In this document: in pieces, positions 8,281 through 16,132 of the stretch
Layout: each line of letters begins with the position of its first letter
Numbering within the stretch: the first letter of the stretch is position 1
Assembly: GCF_003332825.1 (NCBI RefSeq)
Contig: NZ_QIRF01000001.1
Span: 62,001-126,000, forward strand
DNA: 64,000 nt
Origin: Dyella sp. C9
GTDB lineage: Bacteria; Pseudomonadota; Gammaproteobacteria; Xanthomonadales; Rhodanobacteraceae
Reading direction: 5' to 3'
Program-made: the position numbers and the translations under genes
Notes under the pieces: generated by a model
Told to the model about the DNA's origin: nothing
The model's input: only the letters and a program-made list of their open reading frames with translations
The model's database searches: none

Positions 8281-9522
8281 ATGGCGACTTCATCACAAAT
8301 CACGCCGATAATTCGGAGTTTCGGGCAAGCTGAGATGCAGTGCGCCGCAAACCTCTGTCGACCGGTGCCCACGGTCGCGTCCACGGACACGAATGCAACG
8401 GTACGCGACCTGTTCGACCAGCACCGGGAGTTGATCAGTCTGCCGGTGGTCGATGGCACGCGCGTGCGCGGACTCATCAAGCGGCACACGTTCCAGTCCG
8501 AGATGGCCAAGCCATTCCGGCAGGAACTGCATGAACACAAGAGCTGCGTCGCCTTCATGGACAGGCAACCGCTAGTCATCGAAGCGGATACGTCGCTTGA
8601 GCGTACCGCGAAACTAGTGGCCGACAGCCAGACGAATGCGCTCGCCGACGGATTCCTGGTGGTGCGCGACAACGAATTCCTCGGCATCGGGTTTGGCCTT
8701 GACCTCATGGGCAAGGTTGCCGACCTGCAGGAGGCCAAAAATCGTCAGATCATGCAAAGCATCGACTACGCGAGTGTCATTCAGCGCGCCATGCTGCAGA
8801 CCTCGCAAGAAGTCCTGAAGGCGGAGCTGCCGAATTCGGCCATCGTGTGGCAGCCGCGCGATACGGTTGGCGGCGATTTTTTCCAGTGCGCCAAATTCGA
8901 CCAGGGCGTCTTCATCGCGATGGGCGACTGCACCGGGCATGGTGTGCCGGGCGCCTTCATGACACTGATCTCGTCGTCATGGCTGGCTCAGGCACTGGAA
9001 CGCGACGATCCTGCCAACCCCGCGCAGTTGCTTGGCACGCTTAACCACAAGATCAAGCAATCACTCGGACAAATCGGTTCGCGGGCTGTCGGTGAACAAT
9101 CCGACGATGGGCTGGATGCCCTGTTCATGTGGATCAATCTCAGGGACCGTGTGGTGACCTATGCGGGGGCGCGCATGCCGCTGCATGTGCTTTCGGTCGG
9201 TGCGGAGATGGCCTCCACCCACGAAACGGATCGTGTCGGCGTCGGCTACGTCGCCACGCCAATCGACTACCGTTGGACGAACCGCACATTGTCGCTACAG
9301 CAGAACGACCTGCTGTACGCGGCTACCGATGGCCTGACCGACCAGATCGGCGGCCCCCGGAACATCAGCTTCGGCAAGCGCCGCCTGCGCCAATTGCTGC
9401 ACGATTACCGTGAAATGCCTGCGCCAGTACAGGCTGACGCGATCGTCCAGGCGCATGTCGAATACCAAGGGCAACACCGGCGCCGTGACGACGTTTCCCT
9501 TATCTGCCTGCGAGTACCCTGA
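8281..9522 (+). CDS. SpoIIE-type PP2C phosphatase with N-terminal CBS pair (SiaA-like role)
   Basis: A 413-residue cytoplasmic protein. Residues about 25-145 look like two CBS domains (L-I-S-L-P-V-V-D-G near 51-59 and G-F-L-V-V-R-D-N-E-F-L-G near 124-135). After a helical linker, residues about 180-410 form a SpoIIE/PP2C phosphatase with metal-binding D199 in V-G-G-D-F-F and D216 in M-G-D-C-T-G-H-G, and later A-A-T-D-G-L-T and D-D-V-S-L. It is the first of four genes matching siaA-B-C-D. In Pseudomonas SiaA is a membrane HAMP/PP2C phosphatase that dephosphorylates SiaC. Here the membrane sensor is replaced by CBS domains, so the input is probably an intracellular nucleotide. The ribosome-binding site is strong. 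Confidence 0.85.
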   Translation: MATSSQITPIIRSFGQAEMQCAANLCRPVPTVASTDTNATVRDLFDQHRELISLPVVDGTRVRGLIKRHTFQSEMAKPFRQELHEHKSCVAFMDRQPLVIEADTSLERTAKLVADSQTNALADGFLVVRDNEFLGIGFGLDLMGKVADLQEAKNRQIMQSIDYASVIQRAMLQTSQEVLKAELPNSAIVWQPRDTVGGDFFQCAKFDQGVFIAMGDCTGHGVPGAFMTLISSSWLAQALERDDPANPAQLLGTLNHKIKQSLGQIGSRAVGEQSDDGLDALFMWINLRDRVVTYAGARMPLHVLSVGAEMASTHETDRVGVGYVATPIDYRWTNRTLSLQQNDLLYAATDGLTDQIGGPRNISFGKRRLRQLLHDYREMPAPVQADAIVQAHVEYQGQHRRRDDVSLICLRVP

Positions 9523-9530
9523 GAACCCAC

Positions 9531-10085
9531 ATGAACCATTCCGAATACCGCATATTTTCGGACTTTGTCAAAGAGCGCAGGATCGTCTTCTACTACTACG
9601 GCTACTTCTCGCAGACCATCGTTTCGGCCATGGCTGAAACGATCAAGTTGAGCATGAAGCAGGCGGACACCACCGCGTCGGTCAAGCGCAAGCTCTTCTC
9701 CTGCTTTGTGGAGATGGCGCAGAACATCATCCACTACTCGTCCGAGGCGCTCACTCCGGTGACGCAGGACGACGCCGAAGTCCGCCAGGGCTCGGTCTGC
9801 ATCGGCCATGCCGAGGGTCGCTTCTACCTGATGTGTTCCAATCGAGTTGCCGCGAATGACATAAGTCCGTTGCGCGAAAAGCTCGAGCCGCTCAAGTCAA
9901 TGACGCTGGAAGAGATTAAGCGTGCCTACCAGGATACGTTGCGCGCCGAGCAGCCGGAGGGCAGCAAGGGCGCTGGGCTCGGATTCCTCACGGTCGCACG
10001 CGATGCCAGCAAGCCGCTCGAATTCGAGTTCGCGCCCCTCGATGACCACGATGACATGATTTTCTATCTAAAAGTGACTGTCTGA
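9531..10085 (+). CDS. siaB: SiaB-family protein kinase
   Basis: A 184-residue GHKL-type kinase that, in the known Sia system, phosphorylates SiaC and opposes the SiaA phosphatase. The N-box is visible as F-V-E-M-A-Q-N-I-I-H-Y-S with E61 and N65, and the glycine-rich lid as K-G-A-G-L-G-F-L-T-V-A near residues 145-155. The start is eight bases after the phosphatase stop, with the same strand and order as in Pseudomonas. The protein is soluble with no transmembrane segments. Together with the next two genes it sets how much of SiaC is free to activate the cyclase. Confidence 0.85.
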   Translation: MNHSEYRIFSDFVKERRIVFYYYGYFSQTIVSAMAETIKLSMKQADTTASVKRKLFSCFVEMAQNIIHYSSEALTPVTQDDAEVRQGSVCIGHAEGRFYLMCSNRVAANDISPLREKLEPLKSMTLEEIKRAYQDTLRAEQPEGSKGAGLGFLTVARDASKPLEFEFAPLDDHDDMIFYLKVTV

Positions 10086-10086
10086 C

Positions 10087-10491
10087 ATGAATGATGCAAC
10101 GATGGAAAATCTTTACCTGCCGGCAACGGCGGACTCGCCCGAGGTTGACTTCCGCTTCGATGCGCACGAACTCACCCTGAAGGGCGAGTCGTATCCGGAG
10201 AACGCTGCTGCGTTCTATGGCAGCATCATGAGGCAACTGAACGACTACCTGGCCGGCTGCGACGAAAGCACCACGATCAAGGTCGATATCGCGTTGATCT
10301 ACTTCAACAGCTCCAGCACAAAAATGCTGTTCGCCTTCTTCGAGGCGCTAAACAGCGCGGCGGAGCGCGGCGTGCATGTTGTTCTGAACTGGCATTACGA
10401 TCCGGAAGACGACACCATCGGGGATTTCGGTAGTGAGTTGCGTGACGATTTCAGCGCGCTTGAATTCCGTGACCTGCCAACTGCCAGTTGA
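10087..10491 (+). CDS. siaC: SiaC-family regulatory phosphoprotein (DUF1987)
   Basis: A 134-residue STAS-like protein of the SiaC/DUF1987 family. The family signature is visible as I-Y-F-N-S-S-S-T-K at residues 71-79. In Pseudomonas SiaC a Thr in the matching loop is the phosphosite; here the corresponding position is a Ser (S75 by my alignment, with S76, S77 and T78 adjacent). In the known system unphosphorylated SiaC binds and activates the SiaD diguanylate cyclase. It starts one base after the siaB stop and overlaps the next gene by one base (TGATG), so the stoichiometry is probably translationally coupled. Confidence 0.85.
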   Translation: MNDATMENLYLPATADSPEVDFRFDAHELTLKGESYPENAAAFYGSIMRQLNDYLAGCDESTTIKVDIALIYFNSSSTKMLFAFFEALNSAAERGVHVVLNWHYDPEDDTIGDFGSELRDDFSALEFRDLPTAS

Positions 10492-11195
10492 TGGGTGAGC
10501 ACGATCTCTTTGAAGCCGAGGAATTGGCGCTGCGTGCCGCTACGGACACGCATGCGCTGGATTCGCTCGATGCTCGGAGCTATCGCGACGCGCTGGGTAC
10601 TCTCATCGCCCAGTTTCGCCGGCTGGTGCGCGAAACAAGGCGTGTCATCATGCATAGCGACCGCCAGGAACGCGAACTCAACATCCTCAACGCCAGGCTG
10701 ACCCAACTCGCCGCCGAACTCGACTACAAGGCGAGGCATGATTCCTTGACCGGTGCTTTCAACCGGCTGGCTGTCATCGAACTGACCGAGGCGCACCTGC
10801 GCAGCGATGGGGTCGCGCTGATCGTACTCGACATCGATCATTTCAAACGCATCAACGATGCGCATGGTCATCCGGCCGGCGATGCGGTGATCGTGGAACT
10901 CGTTGCTCGGTTGCGCACCATCGCCCCTGAACCCGTGGAAATCGGCCGTGTCGGCGGCGAAGAATTCACCGTCGTGTTGCCGCGAATGGAGTTGCAAGTC
11001 GCCGCCGCCCTGGCCGAGCGTATGCGCGCACAAGTTGCCGCCTCTCCGTTCGACATGCCGGTCGGTCGCATCGTTACGGCAAGCTTCGGGGTCAGCTTCA
11101 CGCCATCCGGCGGCACGTTTACCGAGGCCTATTGCAGTGCAGACGCTGCGCTGTACGAAGCAAAACGTCGCGGCAGGAATTCCGTGGCTTTTTGA
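10491..11195 (+). CDS. siaD: Diguanylate cyclase SiaD (GGEEF)
   Basis: A 234-residue soluble cyclase that makes c-di-GMP from two GTP. Residues 35-80 are helical and charged, likely the coiled-coil stalk that SiaC binds. The GGDEF domain covers about 83-234, with D-S-L-T-G-A-F-N-R at its start, the D-I-D-H-F-K-R-I-N-D metal-binding segment, and the active-site loop G-G-E-E-F at 155-159. The usual inhibitory RxxD site upstream of that loop is absent (P-E-P-V at 146-149). ATG at 10491 shares its A with the siaC stop; a TTG three bases earlier is less likely. It is the last gene of the cassette. Confidence 0.88.
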   Translation: MGEHDLFEAEELALRAATDTHALDSLDARSYRDALGTLIAQFRRLVRETRRVIMHSDRQERELNILNARLTQLAAELDYKARHDSLTGAFNRLAVIELTEAHLRSDGVALIVLDIDHFKRINDAHGHPAGDAVIVELVARLRTIAPEPVEIGRVGGEEFTVVLPRMELQVAAALAERMRAQVAASPFDMPVGRIVTASFGVSFTPSGGTFTEAYCSADAALYEAKRRGRNSVAF

Positions 11196-11208
11196 ACTAG
11201 GCGCCATG

Positions 11209-11225
11209 CGCCTCCTTCGGAGGCG
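11209..11225 (+). terminator. 7-bp hairpin just after siaD
   Basis: Arms CGCCTCC (11209-11215) and GGAGGCG (11219-11225) flank a 3-base loop, 13 bases after the siaD stop. There is no T tract, so it may end or stabilise the transcript rather than act as a classical intrinsic terminator. Confidence 0.35.
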
Positions 11226-11366
11226 GGTGACGATGGTGATGACGCGCTCCTTGCTGAATGGAACGTTCCCTGCGCAAAGCCTGAGCGTGGGAATGTGCTG
11301 CTCGGACACGGTCGCTGGCAAGGTCCGTTCTCTTCCCGAAGCGGATTGGACGAAAAGGTGGAGGCG

Positions 11367-11681
11367 ATGAGCTGTTTTGCGTGCAACAGGTCTGGCGAGA
11401 CCCTTCGCGAGCCTTCGATCGAGGAAATGGCCGCATTGCTTGAATCTCTCCGTCTTGCCAGCAATGAGCACCCCGACGTGTCTTTGACCCATGAGTCTGG
11501 GTGGTCCATCAGCGCCTTCCGCTCAGGTATCGTTTGGCTTGAAAATGTGGAGACTGGAGACGGTCCGTGGCACATGCGTGGTTTGTCGTTCGACAGCATT
11601 TTAGGGCTTTGGGGGAAGCTGGCTGAGGGGCGTATCGAGAGCCTTTGGAGCCTGGCATGGGTGCCCGGATACGGTGGGTGA
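11367..11681 (+). CDS. Hypothetical 104-residue protein
   Basis: An ATG at 11367 with a good G-G-A-G-G ribosome-binding site opens a 104-residue soluble reading frame. It begins M-S-C-F-A-C-N, with two Cys close together, then a helical segment E-E-M-A-A-L-L-E-S-L-R, and a C-terminal Trp/Gly-rich half (S-G-W-S-I-S near 46, I-L-G-L-W-G-K-L near 80, V-P-G-Y-G-G at the end). The composition looks like a real folded protein. The size and Trp-rich beta pattern recall small immunity or anti-toxin-like proteins, but I see no partner toxin, so that is only a guess. The family is not recognised. Confidence 0.55.
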   Translation: MSCFACNRSGETLREPSIEEMAALLESLRLASNEHPDVSLTHESGWSISAFRSGIVWLENVETGDGPWHMRGLSFDSILGLWGKLAEGRIESLWSLAWVPGYGG

Positions 11682-12094
11682 CGCTGCTCGCTTTCGACCT
11701 CCAGCGGACAATTCACGATGAAGTGTGGGCCTGTGATGCGACAAAAGGTGCATAACGGCAGGGTGCTGGCGTGCTTTGGATTGGCTCTGTTCGCGATCGC
11801 AGGTGAGCCTGTGGCGTGGCAGGCCGCACGGGCGATTGGGCCGCATGCCTCGCGCTGCGAGGACGAGTTTCAGGTCCCATCGCGCGCTGCCCATGCGAAT
11901 TTGGCCTGAAGGCACTCCACGAATGCTTGGTGTGTTGCTGTCAGAGGACGCTCCTGGCCTGCCTTTGCCCCACTTCGGAACCCTTTGGGCGGGCCCTTTC
12001 CGAATCGCACGGTTGGGACGTTCCAGGGGATAACCTCCGGGCAGCGGCGCTGCTAACGTGGTCGGAATCGATGAATGGCACTGGAGCCGTTTGG
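11682..12094. other. 413-bp spacer, possible remnant
   Basis: No convincing gene. A 63-codon frame at 11718-11909 has a hydrophobic stretch near its N-terminus but no ribosome-binding site and an Arg/His-rich tail, so I do not call it. The region could be gene debris; nothing in it identifies an origin. Confidence 0.4.
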
Positions 12095-12571
12095 ATGCGT
12101 GCACCCTTCCGTAAACTGATTTGGCTGATGCCTGCAGCCTATGCGGTGCATATCTGCGATGAGTGGTTCAGTGGATTTCCACGCTACGTCGTGGACCACA
12201 TGCACGGCTCGCCAATGCCGCCCGCGTTGTTCTTCACCAACAACGCCGCGTTCATGGCGATACTGCTGAGCCTTTGCACGTGGGCCAGCCGTAGCCAGTC
12301 GCGCCTGTCGGCGTTCCTGCTCATGGCCTGGGCGAGCGGCAATCTGTTCTGGAACTTTGGCGCGCACCTGTTGTACACCGTGCTCACCGGATACTACTCG
12401 CCCGGCCTGATCACGTCGTCGCTCATCTATTATCCGGTGTCCCTCATGGTCGTGGTCGCGGGTGTTCGCGACGGCCGCCAGACGGTGGCGGAAGCCATCG
12501 GCTCATTCGCCGTTGGTGGTGTGCTGCTTTTCCTGGTGATCTGGGCCGGCGTGTATCACTTCGCCACCTGA
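12095..12571 (+). CDS. HXXEE-domain membrane protein
   Basis: A 158-residue integral membrane protein with about four to five hydrophobic helices. The first helix ends in A-V-H-I-C-D-E-W, the signature His-Glu motif of HXXEE proteins, whose function is unknown. A conserved-looking F-F-T-N-N-A-A-F-M segment follows, then a Trp-rich helix (F-W-N-F-G-A-H). ATG at 12095 is preceded by GGAG at a spacing of eight; an in-frame ATG at 12071 would add eight residues but has a poorer site. No operon partners are evident. Confidence 0.72.
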   Translation: MRAPFRKLIWLMPAAYAVHICDEWFSGFPRYVVDHMHGSPMPPALFFTNNAAFMAILLSLCTWASRSQSRLSAFLLMAWASGNLFWNFGAHLLYTVLTGYYSPGLITSSLIYYPVSLMVVVAGVRDGRQTVAEAIGSFAVGGVLLFLVIWAGVYHFAT

Positions 12572-12877
12572 GCGGCCAGGCGACACGGCGCGGCTTTGTA
12601 CTGATTGAACCCGTGCGTAGCCTTTTCTCGCCATGGCGGGCGAGCCGGGTGGTCGCTGGGCTGCCCGATGCTTATGGAATCGCACATGCACAAGCCGTGA
12701 CGGTCGGTGATACCCATGCGCAAGAGAGCCGGCCAGTTGCCTGCGCGGCAGGGCGATGGGGGTCTTGGCGGCAAAAAGCGAGTAAGGTCGCAGGCTCTGG
12801 GCAAGGGATGTGCGTTTGCGGGATGACGCAAGCGGTATGGCCCGAAGCCAGCTGTTCACAGCCAATGGAGCACGTGC
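12572..12877. other. 306-bp spacer, no gene seen
   Basis: Lies between two plus-strand genes. Short frames on both strands are Arg/Gly-rich shadows. The GGAG just before 12878 serves the thioesterase gene. No strong hairpin was noticed. Confidence 0.45.
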
Positions 12878-13330
12878 ATGTACACGAAGACTCTCTATGC
12901 AGGCTGGGGTGACATGGACTTCAACTCCCACATGCGCAATACGGCTTACCTGGACAAGACGGCGGACGTGCGGCAGATGTTCCTGATGGAGCATGGGTTT
13001 CCGATGGAGGAATTCATGCGCCTGAGGATAGGGCCGGTGGTCATGAAGGATGAAGTCGAATACTTCAAGGAGGTCGGTCTGCAACAGCAGATCACGGTGA
13101 CGTACGCGCTCGCCGGCCACTCCGACGACGGAAGCCGGTTCCTGTTGCGACACGAGATATTCCGGCCGGACGGCAAGCTCAGCGCGCGGGTGACAAGCGC
13201 GGGTGGATGGCTGGATCTCAACGAGCGCAGGCTCGTGGCACCACCGCAGGAACTCATGGCGGCGATGGAGTCGCTGGAAAGAACCCAAGACTTCGTCGTG
13301 CTTCCTTCAAGCATCAAGGCGCACGGCTGA
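12878..13330 (+). CDS. Acyl-CoA thioesterase family protein (4HBT-like hotdog)
   Basis: A 150-residue cytoplasmic hotdog-fold protein. The N-terminal W-G-D-M-D-F-N-S-H-M-R-N-T-A-Y-L segment (residues 9-24) is the classic 4-hydroxybenzoyl-CoA thioesterase motif, in which the Asp carries out catalysis and the N-x-H-M-x-N loop binds CoA. Members hydrolyse acyl-CoA thioesters; the acyl chain cannot be deduced. A GGAG ribosome-binding site precedes the ATG. It appears monocistronic and ends convergently with the DUF1254 gene. Confidence 0.87.
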   Translation: MYTKTLYAGWGDMDFNSHMRNTAYLDKTADVRQMFLMEHGFPMEEFMRLRIGPVVMKDEVEYFKEVGLQQQITVTYALAGHSDDGSRFLLRHEIFRPDGKLSARVTSAGGWLDLNERRLVAPPQELMAAMESLERTQDFVVLPSSIKAHG

Positions 13331-13518
13331 TTTTTCGCAGGTCGCGTGTAATTGAAATCCCCGTGCACGGCCGCCCGGGTGCCCGTGACGTGTGCCGACG
13401 ACGGTCAACGTCTCCGGGCGAACACCACGTTGGCCTAGGCGCGGATGAATTCATCTAGAGTGGTTCGCAGGCGCAGGGTGCAGTTTCATGCCGCTACCCG
13501 GCGGAACCCGTCGAGAGG

Positions 13519-14967
13519 CTACTTCACCTCCTGGAAGTCACCGGGCTTCCAGGTGCCGTCGAACGCAGCCTGTTCGGGACCGTAGACACGGAAGTACGCA
13601 AACCAGCCTTTGCCCGGTATGGTCTTGATCCATTGCGCTTCGTGGCCCTTGGGCGCGGTGGGGCCGAAGTAGAGATCGGCGCTGCCACTGGTGGCCGATG
13701 CGCTTCCCTTCAACTCGAACAGCGAGCGCAGTGCGGCCTTGCCCTGGTCAGTGAGTATCTGGCTGCGAGTTTCGCTGTCGTAGACCGTCACCGACCAGAA
13801 CAGTTTGTCGGGCACGGGCAGCGGTACGCTCAGCTTGTAGGTCTTGCCGCCGTCCAGGTAGGCGCCGCCGGCATCGCGCAGGCCCAGCCAGTAGACCGAG
13901 CCCGCACCGGCGCCGCGGCGGAACATGGCAGGCGAGGCGCCGATGGCCTGGTAGAACCACAGTTCGCGCGCTTCCAGGTCGGTGTACGAAGGCGCATCGA
14001 AATTGCCGTTGTCGGAAATCAGGCCGACCCATTCCCATTGCCGGTCGGGCCACACGATGCGATCGGGCCGTCGGTCGGCAAACGATTGCACGCGCATCTG
14101 CGCATTGGCGGTTTTCGCCGCCTCGGTGAGGATGCGCGTCATGCGGGCGTCGGGATGAAACGGCTTACCCTTGACGATGCCCAGCGCGGCCAGTTCGCCA
14201 TAGAAATTGCGATAGCCTTCGAATACCGGCTCGCGATCGATCACCTTGGCGAGCACCTCCCAATACTTCATGTTGTCTTCCCACTTCAAGGGCGTGGTGT
14301 CCTGCGGCTTCGGCGTCAGGTCGGCCCAGGTGGGATCGGTCCAGCCCGGCGGCGGATTGAGCGGATGCACCTTGACCGTCTTGATGCGTTGGATCGCGGC
14401 GGGCACATCACCACCCACCGGCAGCGAGCGCACGCCTACCAGCAGATAGTTCGATGAGGAATGCCACACGTGGTACCCGTCCGGCACGGTGTCCTTGTAT
14501 CCGGGCGGCAGCAGCAGGTGCTTTCCGCCCCTGCCGGCGTCGGGGCCGGGAAGACCCATGTCGGCTACCCATCGCTGGTTGACGTCCATGGCCACGACGA
14601 TCAGCGGGCCGGCCGGGATTTCCACCACCATCGGTCCCTGGCTCAGGTCGAGCAGCACGGGTGCATACGGTGTGTCCGAGTTGAGCGTGTAACCGATGTG
14701 CTTGGGCTTGGTATCGAGCGTGCCAAAGGCTTTGTTGACCTTCAGGCCGATCTGCAGGTTGCCCTCGAAGATCGCCTCACCCGACACGGTGGGATAGAAG
14801 AATTTGTACGCCTCGATGGCGCGATTGAGATCCGCCGCATCATAGGCCTTCTGGATGGTCTGCGGGTCCGGGTAGCCGCCCTTGAAGTTGTACTCCTGCG
14901 CGACGGCGGGCACTGCCATCGCCAGGAGCAGGCACGCTGAGATTGCGAGCTTGATGCGGGTATTCAT
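13519..14967 (-). CDS. Secreted DUF1254/DUF1214 protein
   Basis: A 482-residue exported protein with a clear Sec signal peptide (cleavage near A-V-A-Q-E, residues 20-24). It has the two-domain structure of the family: DUF1254 in the N-terminal half (A-Y-K-F-F-Y-P near residue 53, N-S-D-T-P-Y-A-P near 96) and DUF1214 in the C-terminal third (F-W-S-V-T-V-Y-D near 390). Biochemical function is unknown, although family members are common near transport or detoxification genes. The frame extends 13 codons upstream to 15006, but the ATG at 14967 begins the signal peptide. It is separate from the SemiSWEET gene by 176 bp. Confidence 0.87.
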   Translation of the reverse strand: MNTRIKLAISACLLLAMAVPAVAQEYNFKGGYPDPQTIQKAYDAADLNRAIEAYKFFYPTVSGEAIFEGNLQIGLKVNKAFGTLDTKPKHIGYTLNSDTPYAPVLLDLSQGPMVVEIPAGPLIVVAMDVNQRWVADMGLPGPDAGRGGKHLLLPPGYKDTVPDGYHVWHSSSNYLLVGVRSLPVGGDVPAAIQRIKTVKVHPLNPPPGWTDPTWADLTPKPQDTTPLKWEDNMKYWEVLAKVIDREPVFEGYRNFYGELAALGIVKGKPFHPDARMTRILTEAAKTANAQMRVQSFADRRPDRIVWPDRQWEWVGLISDNGNFDAPSYTDLEARELWFYQAIGASPAMFRRGAGAGSVYWLGLRDAGGAYLDGGKTYKLSVPLPVPDKLFWSVTVYDSETRSQILTDQGKAALRSLFELKGSASATSGSADLYFGPTAPKGHEAQWIKTIPGKGWFAYFRVYGPEQAAFDGTWKPGDFQEVK

Positions 14968-15143
14968 GGCGGCTGCCCTGGGTGGGATGCGCCCATGGCA
15001 GCACATCGCCGTAGGTTTCTCGTCGGAACAATTACGGCCGTGCGATCAGTAAAACTACTTAATGCCCGAACAAGCTCGGCTCCCTAGTTGGCTACGGGCG
15101 ATGTCGTTGCCGTATCGCGGTGCGCGCCCCCGCAATTCGCCGC

Positions 15144-15419
15144 TCAAAGCTGCCGGCTTTCCGCACGGGAAAAATGGAAGTAGGCGGCGACGGTCACGGT
15201 GTTGATGACTACGGCGATGATGTTCCAGCGCATGATGGGGGCCGAACCGATCAGGTGCCCGTAGTACACCCATACCACCTGGAAGCACGCCAGCACGGCC
15301 GCCATCCTGGGGTTCATGCCGGTGCTCGAGCGGCGCTTGAGCATGGTCAGGAGGTCGGGGACGGCGGCCACGGTGGTGCCGAATCCGGCGATGAATCCAA
15401 CGGCATGCGTGAAATCCAT
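15144..15419 (-). CDS. SemiSWEET sugar transporter
   Basis: A 91-residue protein with three transmembrane helices, the normal size for bacterial SemiSWEETs, which dimerise to form a sugar uniporter. The PQ-loop-like P-D-L-L-T-M-L-K-R-R-S-S-T-G-M-N segment follows the first helix, and the W-V-Y-Y-G and W-N segments in helices 2 and 3 match the sugar-binding Trp and Asn positions of the family. The substrate is not determinable. It is monocistronic on the minus strand, with a repeat-bearing upstream region. Confidence 0.85.
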   Translation of the reverse strand: MDFTHAVGFIAGFGTTVAAVPDLLTMLKRRSSTGMNPRMAAVLACFQVVWVYYGHLIGSAPIMRWNIIAVVINTVTVAAYFHFSRAESRQL

Positions 15420-15525
15420 GACGGTTCCTTCGAGGGTCTGTGCGCAAGGGCAGGAAAAGCGGCCCTGTTGCGATCTGGAGGCAAGGCCACGATGGTGGGC
15501 ATCGTTGCATCGCAGGGATCACTGG

Positions 15526-15549
15526 GATGCATATGCCTTGATGCATATG
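15526..15549. repeat. Direct repeat GATGCATATG, two copies
   Basis: Two identical 10-base copies begin 14 bases apart, each containing overlapping ATGCAT and CATATG palindromes. They sit about 110 bp upstream of the SemiSWEET start. This may be a regulator site; no specific protein can be named. Confidence 0.4.
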
Positions 15550-15598
15550 TCGTGCAAACCGCCGCGAGGGGCATGACGCGGCATTCAAGCGAAAAAAC

Positions 15599-15633
15599 AT
15601 ATTGTTGACGATATTTAGCCTCTGCCTTATGCG
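15599..15633 (+). promoter_or_regulatory. Possible promoter with overlapping near-palindrome
   Basis: TTGACG at 15605-15610 and TATGCG at 15628-15633 are 17 bases apart, a sigma-70-like pair pointing at the lipoprotein gene. The -35 box lies within ATATTG-TTGA-CGATAT (15599-15614), whose arms pair at five of six positions, like a repressor operator. Confidence 0.35.
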
Positions 15634-15743
15634 TCGTGGAGGCATGTTCACTCCATCGCGGGCGTCGGCATTCCGGAGGCATGTATCCGGGGCCGGCGTT
15701 GTCTGGTCTCGAAAGTCCGACGCGCGAGGGAAGGAGGGGTGTC

Positions 15744-15950
15744 ATGCGTGGCTATGTATTCGCCTTGATCGGGTTCGGGGTGTGCGTCGCTGCGGGGTGC
15801 CAGGGCCGTGTTCCCACGGCGAGGGTCGCGCAAGCCGAGCTCCCGGTGTCGCAACAGTCTCTGCCCAAGGAGATTCTGGCGCAGCAACGGTTGCATCGTC
15901 GGGCAAGTGCCAAGGTCGTCGCCCACACGGTCTGGTGGCGACAGATGTGA
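15744..15950 (+). CDS. Small lipoprotein
   Basis: A 68-residue protein with a strong A-A-G-G-A-G-G ribosome-binding site seven bases before the ATG. Residues 1-18 are a hydrophobic signal peptide ending V-A-A-G-C, a plausible lipobox with the lipidated Cys at position 19. The mature part of about 50 residues is short, Gln- and Arg-rich and has no recognised domain. An upstream in-frame start is possible but would bury the signal peptide. Probably anchored in the inner or outer membrane; role unknown. Confidence 0.65.
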   Translation: MRGYVFALIGFGVCVAAGCQGRVPTARVAQAELPVSQQSLPKEILAQQRLHRRASAKVVAHTVWWRQM

Positions 15951-16132
15951 TCGACGGCCCAGGGTACGTCCGTCATCGACCATCTCCGGAACCGGCTCCG
16001 CACGGGTGCGGGAGCCGCGGCTTGTTGCGCCCAGCCCGCCTCGGTCGCCTGCTTGACCAGGTCGAGATGGCACGGAGCCCTTGTCGCGTGTTCTCATCGG
16101 CGCAGGGCCCGCAGGCAGCAGGGACGGAAGGC

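Larger units (their letters stand above)
15420..15743. other. 324-bp divergent spacer with repeats and promoter-like elements
   Basis: Lies between SemiSWEET (minus) and a small lipoprotein (plus). It contains two copies of GATGCATATG (15526-15535, 15540-15549) and a near-palindrome ATATTGTTGACGATAT at 15599-15614. No gene is convincing here. Confidence 0.5.

Noticed and set aside
11718-11909. 63-codon frame with a hydrophobic N-terminus
   Set aside because: No ribosome-binding site, Arg/His-rich tail and no neighbours to support it.
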